DNA from: Mycobacterium nebraskense
GTDB lineage: Bacteria > Actinomycetota > Actinomycetes > Mycobacteriales > Mycobacteriaceae
Length of the DNA: 64,000 bases
NCBI RefSeq assembly: GCF_002102255.1
Contig: NZ_LQPH01000037.1
Span: 22,704-86,703, forward strand
Reading direction: 5' to 3'
This document shows, piece after piece, positions 1-9,406 of this stretch (the stretch's first letter is position 1; each line of letters starts with the position of its first letter). The position numbers were made by a program, and so were the translations under genes. The notes beneath the pieces are model-generated. The model did no database searches and had not been told where the DNA came from. It saw only the letters and a list, made by a program, of their open reading frames with translations.

Positions 1-236
1 GGAGGACGCACCTCGGCCTCGCGCGGGTCCCCGCCGCTTTCACGCAGCGCCCGACGCTGCCGCAGCAGGTCCCAACACTGGTCGAGCTCGACCTCGAGGC
101 GCCGCAGGCGATCATGCTCGTCCGATTCGGAGATGTCGCGCTGTTGCAGCTGTGCCCGCAGGGCTTTCTCCTCGGCGACCAGATCGCGGATGCGTGCCAG
201 GGTTTCGTTGTCGGTCGGTTTCTTGCCGTCGGCCAT
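1..236 (-). CDS. DUF2630 family small protein, 3' end cut by window edge
   Basis: The reading frame runs from an ATG at 236 down through base 1 with no stop, so the C-terminus lies outside the window. The 78 visible residues start MADGKKPTDNETLARIRDLV and are highly charged and helical, with a heptad-like stretch (VAEEKALRAQLQQRDIS, then LRRLEVELDQCWDLLRQRR). This pattern of two short helices ending in a WDLLRQRRALR motif is typical of the actinobacterial DUF2630 family, whose function is unknown. It lies 52 bp downstream of prrB on the same strand. No signal peptide or membrane segment is visible. Family call is from memory of the motif. Confidence 0.75.
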   Translation of the reverse strand, partial: MADGKKPTDNETLARIRDLVAEEKALRAQLQQRDISESDEHDRLRRLEVELDQCWDLLRQRRALRESGGDPREAEVRP

Positions 237-288
237 CGCTCCAGTGTGCCCGACCCGGCAAAGGCCGACTCCGCAGACGCCAGAGGCG

Positions 289-1629
289 CTAGCTCGGCCC
301 GGGGAGGCGCAGCACCAGCCGCGCGCCGCCCAGCGGGCTGCTTTCCAGTGCAGCGGTCCCGCCGTGCAGGTGGGCCTGTTGGGCCACCAACGCCAGCCCC
401 AGCCCCGACCCCGAATGCGAGGCGGTCGACCCGCGGGAGAACCGCTCGAACACCACGTTGCGTTCGTCTTCGGGCACGCCGCTGCCGTTGTCGTCGATGG
501 CGATTTCGACCCCGGCGCGCGAGCTGACCGCCGAGAGCCGGACCCGGGTCGCGCCACCATGCTTGACGGCATTGGCGATCGCGTTGTCCACCGCCAGGCG
601 CAGTCCGGCCGGCAATCCGACGATGATGCACGTCGGGGATGGCACCAGTGACACGTCGAGGTCGGGGTAGATCCGCATCGCGTCGTGGGCGGCGCGGTCG
701 AGCAGCTCGGTGATGTCGACGGGCACGTGATCGTCGGATGTCGACAGTTCGCCCTGGGCCAACCGCTCGAGGGCGCTCAGGGTGGCCTCGATCCGCGACT
801 GGGTGCGGATGACGTCGTTGATCACCTCTTTGCGTTGGTCGTCGGGCATGTCCAGGGTGGACAGCACCTCGAGGTTGGTGCGCATCGCGGTCAAGGGAGT
901 GCGCAGCTCGTGCGACGACACGGCGGCGAAGTCGCGGGCCGAAGCCAGCGCCTCCTTGGTCCGGTTCTGCTCGTTCCAGATGCGCTGCAGCATGCCCCGC
1001 ATGGCTTCGGCGATCTCGACGGCCTCAGTGGCGCCGTGCACTTCCACCCGCGGTGCCTCGTCGCCGGCGTCGATCGATCGGGTCTGCTGCGCAAGCTGTT
1101 TGAACGGGCGCACCGCGAACGCGGCCAGCAACCAGGCGAATACGGCCGCCGCGCCGATGGCGAAGCCACAGATCAGCAGCACCCGCCGGTGCAGGTTGTT
1201 GGTTTCGGCGAGGGTCGCGTCATAGGTTGCGCCCACGGCCAGCGAGGTGGGCTCCGGTGCGGGAATCTCCACCGTCCGCACCCGGTAGCGCACGCCTTTG
1301 ACGTAAGCGTCGGCGTAGTCGACGTCCAGCTTGGGCAGCGTCACGTTGGAGTTCGACTTGACCTGGTCGCCGCGGCGGACCGTCATGATGGCGTCGTTGT
1401 CGTTGGGGGAGCGCGGAATTTCGCCGAGACCGCGCGGCAGGAAAGGGATCGCGAAGCCGGCGGCCTCGTCGAGGCGGCGGTCCAGCCGCTCCTTGCGGTC
1501 GTTGGTGATGCCCACCCAGACGACGATGCCGACGATGAGCACGGGGATCGCCGCGCCGATGACCGTCGCGACCACAACCCGGGCGCGTAGCGACGGCGTA
1601 CGGGTCAGGATTCGGGACAGAAAATTCAT
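289..1629 (-). CDS. prrB: Sensor histidine kinase PrrB
   Basis: Membrane kinase of the PrrBA two-component system, which in M. tuberculosis is needed for early adaptation and is essential. 446 residues. A first membrane helix lies at about 15-40, an extracytoplasmic domain at 42-145, and a second helix at about 149-172, followed by a HAMP-like linker. The H-box SSHELRTPLTAMR puts the phospho-accepting His at 240. The N-box (DNAIANAVKHGG, about 348-359), G1 (DDNGSG, 379-384), F-box (FERF, 394-397) and G2 (GSGLGLAL, 407-414) are all intact. It starts 16 bp after the prrA stop, so the two are co-transcribed. Near-identical to the M. tuberculosis protein by recollection. Confidence 0.96.
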   Translation of the reverse strand: MNFLSRILTRTPSLRARVVVATVIGAAIPVLIVGIVVWVGITNDRKERLDRRLDEAAGFAIPFLPRGLGEIPRSPNDNDAIMTVRRGDQVKSNSNVTLPKLDVDYADAYVKGVRYRVRTVEIPAPEPTSLAVGATYDATLAETNNLHRRVLLICGFAIGAAAVFAWLLAAFAVRPFKQLAQQTRSIDAGDEAPRVEVHGATEAVEIAEAMRGMLQRIWNEQNRTKEALASARDFAAVSSHELRTPLTAMRTNLEVLSTLDMPDDQRKEVINDVIRTQSRIEATLSALERLAQGELSTSDDHVPVDITELLDRAAHDAMRIYPDLDVSLVPSPTCIIVGLPAGLRLAVDNAIANAVKHGGATRVRLSAVSSRAGVEIAIDDNGSGVPEDERNVVFERFSRGSTASHSGSGLGLALVAQQAHLHGGTAALESSPLGGARLVLRLPGPS

Positions 1630-1645
1630 TGGTCGCTCGACCTGG

Positions 1646-2356
1646 TTACTGCATGCGCAGCACGAACCCTACTCCGCGGACGGTGTGCAGCAGCCGGGGA
1701 CCGCCATTGGCCTCCAGCTTGCGGCGCAGATACCCGATGAACACGTCGACGACGTTGGTGTCGGCGGCGAAGTCGTAACCCCACACCAGTTCCAGCAGTT
1801 GCGCGCGGGACAGCACCGCGGTCTTGTGCTCGGCCAACACCGCCAGCAGGTCGAACTCCCGCTTGGTGAGGTCGACGTCGACGCCGTTGACGCGGGCGCG
1901 CCGGCCGGGGATGTCCACCTCCAGCGGGCCCACCGTGATGGTTTCGGAGGAGGAGGTCGCGGTCGCGCCACGGCGGCGCAGCAGCGCCTTCACCCGCGCG
2001 ACAAGCTCGGCCAACACGAACGGTTTGACCAAGTAATCGTCGGCACCGGCCTCGAGCCCGGCGACCCGGTCGTCGACCGAGCTGCGGGCGGACAGCACGC
2101 AGACCGGGACGTCGTTGTCCATCGCCCTGAGCGCCGTGACGACGCTGACGCCGTCCAGCACGGGCATGTTGATGTCGAGCACGATCGCGTCCGGCCGGGT
2201 CTCGGTGGCGCTGCGCAAGGCTTCCGCGCCGTCGACCGCGGTCGACACCTCGAATCCGGACAGCCGCAGGCCGCGTTCCAGCGAGGCGAGCACATCAGAG
2301 TCGTCGTCGACGACCAAGACGCGGGGCGAGGTCCCACCAGTGTCCATGCCGCCCAT
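1646..2356 (-). CDS. prrA: Response regulator PrrA (OmpR/PhoB type)
   Basis: DNA-binding partner of PrrB. 236 residues counted from the ATG at 2356 (MGGMDTG); an ATG at 2347 is also possible, and the in-frame extension further upstream to 2437 ([11 protein letters not shown]...) has no conserved content. The receiver domain has the acidic pair in VVDDDSD, the phospho-acceptor Asp61 (VLDINMP), the switch residue in LSARSS and the conserved Lys in YLVKPF. The C-terminal winged helix contains [11 protein letters not shown] and ends [13 protein letters not shown]. The promoter must lie in the 215-bp gap up to 2571. Confidence 0.96.
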   Translation of the reverse strand: MGGMDTGGTSPRVLVVDDDSDVLASLERGLRLSGFEVSTAVDGAEALRSATETRPDAIVLDINMPVLDGVSVVTALRAMDNDVPVCVLSARSSVDDRVAGLEAGADDYLVKPFVLAELVARVKALLRRRGATATSSSETITVGPLEVDIPGRRARVNGVDVDLTKREFDLLAVLAEHKTAVLSRAQLLELVWGYDFAADTNVVDVFIGYLRRKLEANGGPRLLHTVRGVGFVLRMQ

Positions 2357-2571
2357 CTTGCCTGATTGTTGATCGCGGCGGTGCGCTGGCTGGGCCGCTG
2401 ATGTCCAAAAGGTTACGTTTTCGACGCTGCGCCGCAACTACTCGTTGATATCGACGTGCCAGTGACGAAATCTGTTGGCGAGCTTCGGTATTCGCTCCCT
2501 GGGTGACGGGTGTCTAGTTGGGGGCGAGGTCAGCGGCCGAGCGATTTATGTTGGCGCCGTGGGAGTTTCGA

Positions 2572-3711
2572 TCACTCCGCTGAGAGCCCGCTCAGCTGCA
2601 CCGCTAGCTGCCGTCGCACCGCCGGAACCCCTGCGGCCAGGCGCATTCCGGTGTTGCGCAGTGGGCGCAACGGGCGCGGCAGCGTCGCCACCCGGGTCAG
2701 CCGACCCGTCAGTTTCAGCACCCGCTCGGCGCGTCGGCGCTGCGCGGTGCTGTAGGCATCCAGCGCGGCGTCCGAGCCGCCCGCCAGGACCTCGGCGAGC
2801 GCCCCGGCCAGCGCCACCGCGTCGGTGATCCCGAGGTTCATGCCCTGGCCCCCGGCCGGGCTGTGCACATGGGCAGCGTCACCGGCCAGCAACAACCGGC
2901 CGGCCCGGTAGCTGTCCGCGACGCGGTGATGGATGTGGAACCGCGACCCCCACACCAGCTCGGTGACGATCGTTTGCCGCGGCCCGAAGCCCCGGGCGTC
3001 CAACAGCGCCTGCACAAACTCTGCCGACGGCAGCTGCGGCGCGTCGGTGGTCGGCGCGACGACGCGGAAGATGTCACCGGGCAGCGGCGCCAGCACCGTC
3101 AGGCCGTCTTTGGCGTAGAACAGGATCACCTCGTTGCGGGGCGCTTCACCGGTCACTCGCACGTCGGCGAGCGCGAAGGACTCGGCGAATTCCCCACCGG
3201 CGAAGCCGATTCCGGCTTGCGCGCGAACCGTGCTATGCATGCCGTCGGTCCCGACGGCGTAGCCGGCGCTGATCGTGTCGCCGTCGTCGAACGTGGCCGT
3301 GACGCCGTTCGCGTCCTGGGTAATTGCGCCCAGCGCCTTGGGACGGACCACGTCACCGCCGAGTTCGTGGAGTCGCTCGAGCAGCAGCCGCTCGGTGTCG
3401 GCCTGGGACAGCATCAGGGTGTACGGATGTTCCGTCGGTAGCTCGCTGAAGTCGACGGGGATCAAAATGCGCCGGCCCTGCCGCATGGTGAATCGCGGCG
3501 CGATCAGGCCGGCCTTGACCATTCGCCGGGCCACGTCGAGCTCCTCGAGCACCTCGAGGGTGCGGGCGTTGACGGCGGCGGCTCGGGACGTGTTTGCGCC
3601 CGCCGCCAATTTGTCGACCACCGCCACCCGAATCCCGCGGCTGATCAGTGCGGCGGCGAGCGTGAGGCCGGTGGGGCCTGCGCCTACCACCAGGACATCG
3701 GTGTCTTTCAT
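2572..3711 (-). CDS. FAD-dependent monooxygenase, aromatic-ring-hydroxylase fold
   Basis: 379 residues. The N-terminal dinucleotide fold carries GAGPTG at 10-15, and the second FAD site reads LLLAGDAAHVHSP followed by AGGQGMN, the signature of PheA/UbiH-type NAD(P)H-dependent hydroxylases that insert one oxygen into an aromatic or polyketide substrate. A DG motif (GTDGMHSTVR) sits in the middle. The substrate is not deducible. The C-terminal thioredoxin-like domain of the larger phenol hydroxylases is absent. The gene is transcribed away from the TetR gene at 3816; the 104 bp between them holds three repeated operator-like sites, so the TetR protein probably controls this gene. Confidence 0.85.
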   Translation of the reverse strand: MKDTDVLVVGAGPTGLTLAAALISRGIRVAVVDKLAAGANTSRAAAVNARTLEVLEELDVARRMVKAGLIAPRFTMRQGRRILIPVDFSELPTEHPYTLMLSQADTERLLLERLHELGGDVVRPKALGAITQDANGVTATFDDGDTISAGYAVGTDGMHSTVRAQAGIGFAGGEFAESFALADVRVTGEAPRNEVILFYAKDGLTVLAPLPGDIFRVVAPTTDAPQLPSAEFVQALLDARGFGPRQTIVTELVWGSRFHIHHRVADSYRAGRLLLAGDAAHVHSPAGGQGMNLGITDAVALAGALAEVLAGGSDAALDAYSTAQRRRAERVLKLTGRLTRVATLPRPLRPLRNTGMRLAAGVPAVRRQLAVQLSGLSAE

Positions 3712-3737
3712 GGCCCGCTCCTCTCCCTAGTGAGTTA

Positions 3738-3815
3738 GTCAACGCTTGTTGGCATAACCCAATGCTGGCGCGTCGATGGCGCTATGTCAACAGTTGTTGG
3801 CCTACACTTGTTGGC
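3738..3815. promoter_or_regulatory. Three repeated operator-like sites between monooxygenase and TetR genes
   Basis: Site 1 (3738-3753) reads GTCAACGCTTGTTGGC, site 2 (3786-3801) reads GTCAACAGTTGTTGGC, and site 3 (3800-3815) reads GCCTACACTTGTTGGC and abuts the TetR ATG. Each has GTCAAC-N4-GTTGGC near-dyad symmetry. Sites 1 and 2 differ at only two central bases. Repetition in a divergent promoter next to a TetR gene is the normal layout for an autoregulated repressor; binding itself is inferred. Confidence 0.65.
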
Positions 3816-4367
3816 ATGAGACGGTCGTCGGACGAGACCAAGGCGGTGATCCTGGCGGCGGCCCGCGAGCGGTTCGGCGCGGTCGGATTTCAGGGCGCGA
3901 CGATTCGGGCCATTGCCGCCGACGCAGGGATCGATCCCGCGATGGTCATGCGGTACTACGGGAGCAAAGACAAGCTGTTCGCGGCGGCGGCCGAGTTCGA
4001 CTTGCGGTTTCCCGACTTCGCGACGGGTGACCCGGCGCAGGTCGGGCGGTCGCTGGTTCGGCACTTTCTCGAACGCTGGGAGGGCGACGAGGCGCTGGTG
4101 ATCTTGCTGCGGTCCAGCGCCACCAACGGCGAAGCGGCGCAACGGATGCAGGAGATTTTCGTAACCCAGATCCGGCCGCTGGTGGCCTCCTTCGTACCGC
4201 AGTCAGATGCCGGTGTGCGGGCCGGACTGATCGCAACCCAGATCCTGGGGATGGCGTTGTGCCGGTTCGTTTTACGGCTGCCCCCGGTCGTTGAGATGAG
4301 CCGAGACGAGATCGTCGACTGGCTCGGCCCGACCATTCAGCGCTACCTCGGGCTGCCGGAAGGATGA
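3816..4367 (+). CDS. TetR/AcrR family transcriptional regulator
   Basis: 183 residues. The N-terminal helix-turn-helix is visible as AARERFGAVGFQGATIRAIA followed by DAGIDPAMVMRYYGSKDKLF, the TetR DNA-binding domain with the usual YYGSKDKL ending. The C-terminal ligand domain ends WLGPTIQRYLGLPEG. The ATG at 3816 is chosen over upstream in-frame ATG 3762 because the HTH then begins at the usual distance and the operator sites would otherwise be coding. Divergent from the FAD monooxygenase and likely its repressor. Convergent with accD3. Confidence 0.88.
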   Translation: MRRSSDETKAVILAAARERFGAVGFQGATIRAIAADAGIDPAMVMRYYGSKDKLFAAAAEFDLRFPDFATGDPAQVGRSLVRHFLERWEGDEALVILLRSSATNGEAAQRMQEIFVTQIRPLVASFVPQSDAGVRAGLIATQILGMALCRFVLRLPPVVEMSRDEIVDWLGPTIQRYLGLPEG

Positions 4368-4428
4368 CTCGCGAGACCTAAACCACGTTTGGCGGCGTGT
4401 CGTCGCAACGGGTTATGTGTCGCGAGTC
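4366..4428. terminator. Inverted repeat at the TetR/accD3 convergent junction
   Basis: GACTCGCGA at 4366-4374 is perfectly complementary to TCGCGAGTC at 4420-4428, with a 45-base loop. It spans the gap between two convergent stop codons and reaches into the last codons of accD3. There is no T-tract, so calling it a bidirectional transcription terminator is an inference from position. Confidence 0.35.
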
Positions 4429-5912
4429 GTGGGTGTCTCGCTGGGCAATCCAATGCGGCGGTAGCGCTGCAATCGGCTGGCCAGCCGCTCGCCGGCGGGT
4501 AGCGCGCGCAGCCCGTGCACCTCGGCGGCGATGGCGCGGGAGAGTCGCTCGCAGAACTCGACCGGCTCGTCGGCGGCGTCGGGATGTTCCGGCACGACGG
4601 CGTCGACAATGCCCGACGCCAGTAGATCGGTCGACCGGATACCTTGCACCGCAGCAAGTTCGGAGGCGTGGGCGGTGTCGCGGAAGACGATCGCACTGGC
4701 GCCTTCGGGCGGGAGCGGCGCCAGCCAGCCGTGCAACGCGGACAACACCCGATCGGCGGGCACCATCGCCAACGCCGGCCCGCCGCTGCCCTGACCAAGC
4801 AGCACCGACACCGTCGGGGTATCGAGAGTCACCAGCTCGGCCAGGCACTGGGCGATCTGGCCCGCCAGCCCGCCCTGCTCGGCCTCGGCCGACAGCGCGG
4901 GACCGGCGGTGTCGATCACCAGCACCAGCGGCAGGCGCAGCTCGGCGGCCAGTGCCATACCGCGCCGAGCCTCGCGCAGCGACGCGGGCCCCACCATCCC
5001 GCCCGTCACCCGCTGCTGCCCGAGCACCACCGCGGGCTGACCGGCGAAGCGCGCGAGCGCCAACAGCGTCGTCGCCGCTTCTCCCTGCCCGGTGCCCGAC
5101 AGCAACACCCGATCGGTGGCGCCGTGGCGCAACAGCAGCCCGACACCCGGCCGGTCCGGGCGACGGGACGCCACCACCGAGTCCCACGCCGGCACGTCGG
5201 GTATCGGTTCGGGCGGCGGCGCCGCCGGCAGGGGCCCGGGTGGGTCGGCGATGACGGTCAGCGCGCGGTCCAGCGTCCGGCGCAGCTGGCCAACCGCGAC
5301 GACGCCGTCGATCACGCCGTGGCGCTGCAGGTTCTCCGCCGTCTGGACGCCTTCGGGGAACGGTTCGCCGTAGAGCAGCTGGTACACCCGGGGCCCCAGG
5401 AAGCCGATCAGGGCCCCCGGCTCGGCGACCGTGACGTGCCCCAGCGAACCCCACGACGCGAACACCCCGCCGGTGGTCGGGTTGCGCAGGTAGACCAGGT
5501 ACGGCAGGTGGGCCTGCTTGTGCAGGCGGACGGCGGCGGCGATCTTCACCATCTGCAGAAAGGCGACCGTGCCCTCCTGCATGCGGGTGCCGCCGGAGCT
5601 CGGCGAGGCCAGCAGCGGTAGGCCCTCGGCGGTCGCCCGCTGCACCGCGGCGGTGATCCGTTCGGCCGCCGCCACCCCGATCGAGCCGCCGAGGAAGCCG
5701 AACTCGCAAACCACGACCGCCACTCTGCGCCCGAAGATGCGGCCTTCACCGGTCAGCACCGATTCGTCCAGACCGGTGGCCGCCCGCGCGTCGGCCAGTT
5801 CCCGCGAATACGCCTGGCTGACCGGCACGGCGAGCGGCTCGCTGTCCCAGCGGATGAAGGAACCCTCGTCCAGCACCGCGTCGCGCAGCTGAGCAGCCGT
5901 GATACGACTCAC
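4413..5912 (-). CDS. accD3: Acyl-CoA carboxylase carboxyltransferase subunit AccD3
   Basis: 499 residues. Two crotonase-fold carboxyltransferase halves are visible: an AccD-like N half (to about 230; [19 protein letters not shown] forms the oxyanion-hole region) and an AccA-like C half (from about 250; [12 protein letters not shown]). It would transfer carboxyl from biotin to an acyl-CoA in cytosolic lipid synthesis. The four-cysteine zinc motif of bacterial AccD is not visible. Matches M. tuberculosis Rv0904c in length and order. Divergent from echA6, with starts 27 bp apart. The physiological substrate of AccD3 is not settled by sequence. Confidence 0.93.
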   Translation of the reverse strand: MSRITAAQLRDAVLDEGSFIRWDSEPLAVPVSQAYSRELADARAATGLDESVLTGEGRIFGRRVAVVVCEFGFLGGSIGVAAAERITAAVQRATAEGLPLLASPSSGGTRMQEGTVAFLQMVKIAAAVRLHKQAHLPYLVYLRNPTTGGVFASWGSLGHVTVAEPGALIGFLGPRVYQLLYGEPFPEGVQTAENLQRHGVIDGVVAVGQLRRTLDRALTVIADPPGPLPAAPPPEPIPDVPAWDSVVASRRPDRPGVGLLLRHGATDRVLLSGTGQGEAATTLLALARFAGQPAVVLGQQRVTGGMVGPASLREARRGMALAAELRLPLVLVIDTAGPALSAEAEQGGLAGQIAQCLAELVTLDTPTVSVLLGQGSGGPALAMVPADRVLSALHGWLAPLPPEGASAIVFRDTAHASELAAVQGIRSTDLLASGIVDAVVPEHPDAADEPVEFCERLSRAIAAEVHGLRALPAGERLASRLQRYRRIGLPSETPTTRDT

Positions 5913-5920
5913 GACACGAG

Positions 5921-5930
5921 GCTATATAGG
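5921..5930 (+). promoter_or_regulatory. Extended -10 type element before echA6
   Basis: GCTATATAGG lies 9 bp before the echA6 ATG (5940). A TATATA/TATAGG -10 hexamer here would place the transcription start at about 5936-5940, giving a nearly leaderless mRNA. This also argues against the in-frame GTG at 5931 as the start codon. Confidence 0.45.
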
Positions 5931-5939
5931 GTGGCTGCC

Positions 5940-6671
5940 ATGATCGGTGTTACCCAGGCCGAAGCCGTGCTGACCATTGAGCTGCAGCGGCCCGAGCGCC
6001 GCAATGCCCTCAATTCACAGCTCGTTGAGGAGCTGCGGGAAGCCTTCCAAAAGGCGAGCGACGGCTCCGTCCGGGCCATCGTGCTGACTGGCCAGGGCAC
6101 GGCGTTCTGCGCGGGCGCTGACCTGAGCGGCGACGCGTTCGCCGCCGACTATCCCGACCGGCTCATCGAGCTGCACAAGGTGATGGACACAACGCTGATC
6201 CCGGTCATCGGTGCCATCAACGGGCCCGCCATCGGCGCGGGCCTGCAGCTGGCCATGCAATGCGATCTGCGGGTCGTCGCACCGGAGGCGTTCTTCCAGT
6301 TCCCGACGTCGAAATATGGCCTCGCGCTTGATAACTGGAGTATCCGTCGGCTGTCTTCGCTGGTCGGTCATGGGCGGGCCCGCGCGATGCTGCTGGCGGC
6401 GGAGAAGCTGACCGCCGACGTGGCGCTGCAGACCGGGATGGCCAACCGCATCGGGACACTGGCCGACGCCCAGGCCTGGGCCGCCGAGATCGCCGGCCTG
6501 GCACCGCTGGCGATCCAGCACGCCAAGCGGGTGCTGAACGACGACGGTGCCATCGAGGAGGCCGGGCCGATGCACAAGGAGCTCTTCGACAAAGCGTGGG
6601 GGAGCCAGGACGTCATAGAAGCCCAGGTCGCCCGCATCGAGAAGCGGCCGCCTAAGTTCCAGGGGGCCTGA
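5940..6671 (+). CDS. echA6: EchA6, enoyl-CoA hydratase-like acyl-CoA shuttle protein
   Basis: 243 residues from ATG 5940. Crotonase fold: the acyl-CoA pocket is marked by [11 protein letters not shown] and the oxyanion-hole region by [16 protein letters not shown]. The general acid/base glutamates of true hydratases are not evident; the M. tuberculosis orthologue Rv0905 is known to bind acyl-CoA and feed fatty acids into mycolate synthesis rather than hydrate enoyl-CoA, and is essential. Sequence closely follows it (ends KRPPKFQGA). The metallo-hydrolase gene begins 5 bp after the stop, so they are co-transcribed. Confidence 0.95.
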   Translation: MIGVTQAEAVLTIELQRPERRNALNSQLVEELREAFQKASDGSVRAIVLTGQGTAFCAGADLSGDAFAADYPDRLIELHKVMDTTLIPVIGAINGPAIGAGLQLAMQCDLRVVAPEAFFQFPTSKYGLALDNWSIRRLSSLVGHGRARAMLLAAEKLTADVALQTGMANRIGTLADAQAWAAEIAGLAPLAIQHAKRVLNDDGAIEEAGPMHKELFDKAWGSQDVIEAQVARIEKRPPKFQGA

Positions 6672-6676
6672 CCGTC

Positions 6677-7789
6677 ATGTTGCGGGGGGCGCTGCGGCTG
6701 GTCGCCGGTACGGCGTCGCTGGCGGCCGGCAGCTGGTTGGTGCGGGCGCTGCATGGCGCACCGGCAGCCCTCGGCGCCCACCCCGCTGCGATCAGGGCGG
6801 TGGCGCAGGGGTCACCGAACTACCGAGACGGCGTATTCGTCAACCTCGACCCCGCCTCCAATTTCACGATGGATCGCGAAGAACTGCGGCTGATCGCGTG
6901 GGAGCTGATCGGTAACCGGGGGGTGAGCAGGCCGGCTGCACCGATCCCGTTGGCCGCGCCGGCGACCTCCGATGGTGATCCCGGCCGGCTGGCCGTCAGC
7001 TGGTTCGGTCACTCGACGGCGCTGCTGGAGATCGACGGTTACCGGGTGCTCACCGACCCGGTGTGGAGCGACCGGTGCTCACCGTCGGACATCGTCGGAC
7101 CGCAGCGGCTGCATCCGCCGCCGGTGCAACTGGAAGGGCTGCCCGCCGTCGACGTGGTGGTGATCAGCCATGACCACTATGACCACCTCGATATCGACAC
7201 GGTGATGGGCTTGGCCCGCACGCAGCGGGCCCCGTTCTTCGTGCCGCTCGGTGTCGGCGCCCACCTGCGCGCGTGGGGAATACCGGAGCACCGCATCGTC
7301 GAGCTCGACTGGCATCAGAGCGCCCTCGTCGACCAACTCACCGTGACTTGCATGCCTGCGCGGCACTTTTCGGGCCGCTTCCTGGACCGCAACACCACGC
7401 TGTGGGCGTCGTGGGCGTTCACCGGGCCGAACCATCGCGCGTATTTCGGGGGAGACACCGGATACACCAAGAGCTTCGAGCGGATCGGCGCCGACCACGG
7501 GCCGTTCGACCTGACCCTGCTGCCCATCGGCGCCTACAACACCGCATGGCCGGACGTCCACATGAACCCCGAGGAGGCGGTCCGGGCGCATCTGGACCTC
7601 ACCGACGATGGACTGCTCGTGCCGATCCACTGGGGCACGTTCCGGCTGGCCCCCCACCCCTGGGCTGAGCCGGTTGAGCGCCTGCTCACCGCCGCGGGAC
7701 CGGAACAGGTCAAAGTGGCGGTTCCCGCCCCGGGCCAGCGCATCGATCCCGCCGCGCCGGCGAAATCCAACCCCTGGTGGCGGCTTTGA
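6677..7789 (+). CDS. Metallo-beta-lactamase fold hydrolase (NAPE-PLD/UlaG-like)
   Basis: 370 residues, orthologue of Rv0906. The metal-binding HxHxDH motif is visible as ISHDHYDHLD at about residues 164-173, with further ligands in MPARHFSGR, YFGGDTGYTKSF and PIHWGTFRLAPHPW. This set is typical of N-acyl-phosphatidylethanolamine phospholipase D-like enzymes that cut phosphodiesters; the mycobacterial substrate is unknown. The N-terminal 25 residues are hydrophobic and may anchor it to the membrane. It follows echA6 by 5 bp, suggesting a lipid-related role. Confidence 0.86.
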   Translation: MLRGALRLVAGTASLAAGSWLVRALHGAPAALGAHPAAIRAVAQGSPNYRDGVFVNLDPASNFTMDREELRLIAWELIGNRGVSRPAAPIPLAAPATSDGDPGRLAVSWFGHSTALLEIDGYRVLTDPVWSDRCSPSDIVGPQRLHPPPVQLEGLPAVDVVVISHDHYDHLDIDTVMGLARTQRAPFFVPLGVGAHLRAWGIPEHRIVELDWHQSALVDQLTVTCMPARHFSGRFLDRNTTLWASWAFTGPNHRAYFGGDTGYTKSFERIGADHGPFDLTLLPIGAYNTAWPDVHMNPEEAVRAHLDLTDDGLLVPIHWGTFRLAPHPWAEPVERLLTAAGPEQVKVAVPAPGQRIDPAAPAKSNPWWRL

Positions 7790-7828
7790 TTCGGAGGCCC
7801 GGCAACCTCCCCACGCTACAGTTCCGCC

Positions 7829-9406
7829 ATGACGAAACGCGCGGCCGCGGCCGCTGTCACGGTGCTGCTCGGCATGACCGGATGTGGACCCGCGCAACCG
7901 GTATCCAGCCCGCCCGCACTTTCTGACGCACCGCCCAACGAGGTGTCCGGTCTCGCGATCCCCGCCGGCCGCATCGACGACGCCGTCGCAAAGGTCGACG
8001 GCCTCGTCGGCGACTTGATGAAGAACACCGGCGTCCCGGGAATGGCAGTGGCCGTCGTTCACGGTGGAAAAGTGCTGTACGCCAAGGGATTCGGCGTCAA
8101 GGATGTGAGTAAGGGGCAGGGACAAGACAACAAGGTGGACGCCGACACGGTCTTCCAGTTGGCCTCGGTGTCCAAATCGGTGGGCTCTACGGTGGTCGCG
8201 CACGAAGTCAGCGACAACGTGGTCGCCTGGGACACCACGGTGGCGTCCAAGCTGCCCTGGTTCACGTTGAGCGATCCCTACGTCACCAGCCATGCGACCG
8301 TCGCCGATCTGTATTCGCACCGTTCCGGGCTGCCCGACCACGCCGGTGACAAACTTGAAGACCTGGGCTACGACCGTCGACAGACCCTCGAACGGCTGAA
8401 GTACCTGCCGCTGGCCCCGTTTCGAATCAGCTACGCCTACACCAACTACGGAGTGACCGCCGCCGCCGAGGCGGTGGCCGCCGCGGCGGGCAAGTCATGG
8501 GAGGACCTGTCCGACGAGGCGCTCTACCGCCCCCTGGGAATGACGTCGACCAGCTCGCGCTTCGCCGACTTCATCGCAAGGCCCAATCATGCGGTCAACC
8601 ACATCAAGATCGCCGACAAGTGGGAGGCCCGCTTTCAGCGGGACCCCGATGCTCAGTCGCCCGCGGGTGGGGTGAGTTCATCGGTCAACGACATGGCCCG
8701 CTGGCTGACGATGTTGCTGGGCAACGGAACTTACAACGGTCAGCGGATCACATCGCCGGAAGCCTTGCTGCCCGCGACCAGTCCGCAGATGGTTTCGGCG
8801 CCCGCGAAGACGCCCAAGGCGCGCTCCGGGTTCTACGGATACGGCTTCAACGCCTCGGTTGATTCCTCGGGGCGCACCGAATACAGCCATTCCGGGGCTT
8901 TCGATCTGGGAGCGGCGACAAACTTCGTGGTGATGCCCGCGGAGGACTTGGGCATCGTCGCGCTGACGAATGGCGCGCCCTACGGCATTCCGGAAACGCT
9001 GACCGCCGAATTCATGGATCTCGTTCAATACGGCCAAATCCGCGAGGATTGGGGAGCGCTGTACAAGAAGGCAATCGGCTGGCTGAACAATCCGGAAGGG
9101 TCGTTGGTCGGCAAGCAGCCACCGGCCAACCCCGCCCCGGCCAGACCGCTCAGCGACTACGCCGGCGTCTACGCCAGCGACTACTGGGGCCCGGCCGTCG
9201 TCACCGAACACGACGGCGCCCTGCAACTGGCGATGGGGCCGAAGAACCGGATGGTCACCCTGACGCACTGGGACGGTGACACCTTCACCTTCCCATTGAC
9301 CAACGAAAACGCCCCGCCCGGAACGCTTTCCAAAGCGGTGTTCTCCGGCAACACACTCAACCTGGAGTACTACGACTCGGACAAGCTGGGAACGTTTACC
9401 CGATGA
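7829..9406 (+). CDS. Lipoprotein serine hydrolase, beta-lactamase/DD-peptidase family
   Basis: 525 residues, matching Rv0907. The first 19 residues are a lipoprotein signal with lipobox LGMTGC, so the mature protein is tethered to the cell envelope. The class C-type beta-lactamase domain shows the nucleophile motif SVSK (Ser113, Lys116), a YTN motif in SYAYTNYGV and a C-terminal HSGAF. A C-terminal domain of about 100 residues ([15 protein letters not shown] onward) resembles the lipocalin-like DUF3471 extension common in this family. The stop overlaps the ctpE start (ATGA, 9403-9406), so the two are translationally coupled. Confidence 0.88.
   Translation: MTKRAAAAAVTVLLGMTGCGPAQPVSSPPALSDAPPNEVSGLAIPAGRIDDAVAKVDGLVGDLMKNTGVPGMAVAVVHGGKVLYAKGFGVKDVSKGQGQDNKVDADTVFQLASVSKSVGSTVVAHEVSDNVVAWDTTVASKLPWFTLSDPYVTSHATVADLYSHRSGLPDHAGDKLEDLGYDRRQTLERLKYLPLAPFRISYAYTNYGVTAAAEAVAAAAGKSWEDLSDEALYRPLGMTSTSSRFADFIARPNHAVNHIKIADKWEARFQRDPDAQSPAGGVSSSVNDMARWLTMLLGNGTYNGQRITSPEALLPATSPQMVSAPAKTPKARSGFYGYGFNASVDSSGRTEYSHSGAFDLGAATNFVVMPAEDLGIVALTNGAPYGIPETLTAEFMDLVQYGQIREDWGALYKKAIGWLNNPEGSLVGKQPPANPAPARPLSDYAGVYASDYWGPAVVTEHDGALQLAMGPKNRMVTLTHWDGDTFTFPLTNENAPPGTLSKAVFSGNTLNLEYYDSDKLGTFTR

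Noticed and set aside
685..1590. 301-residue plus-strand ORF opposite prrB
   Set aside because: Antisense shadow of a strongly conserved histidine kinase; Gly/Arg/His-rich with no motif.
4378..5709. 443-residue minus-strand ORF in another frame of accD3
   Set aside because: Arginine-rich high-GC shadow; accD3 in the neighbouring frame has clear family motifs.
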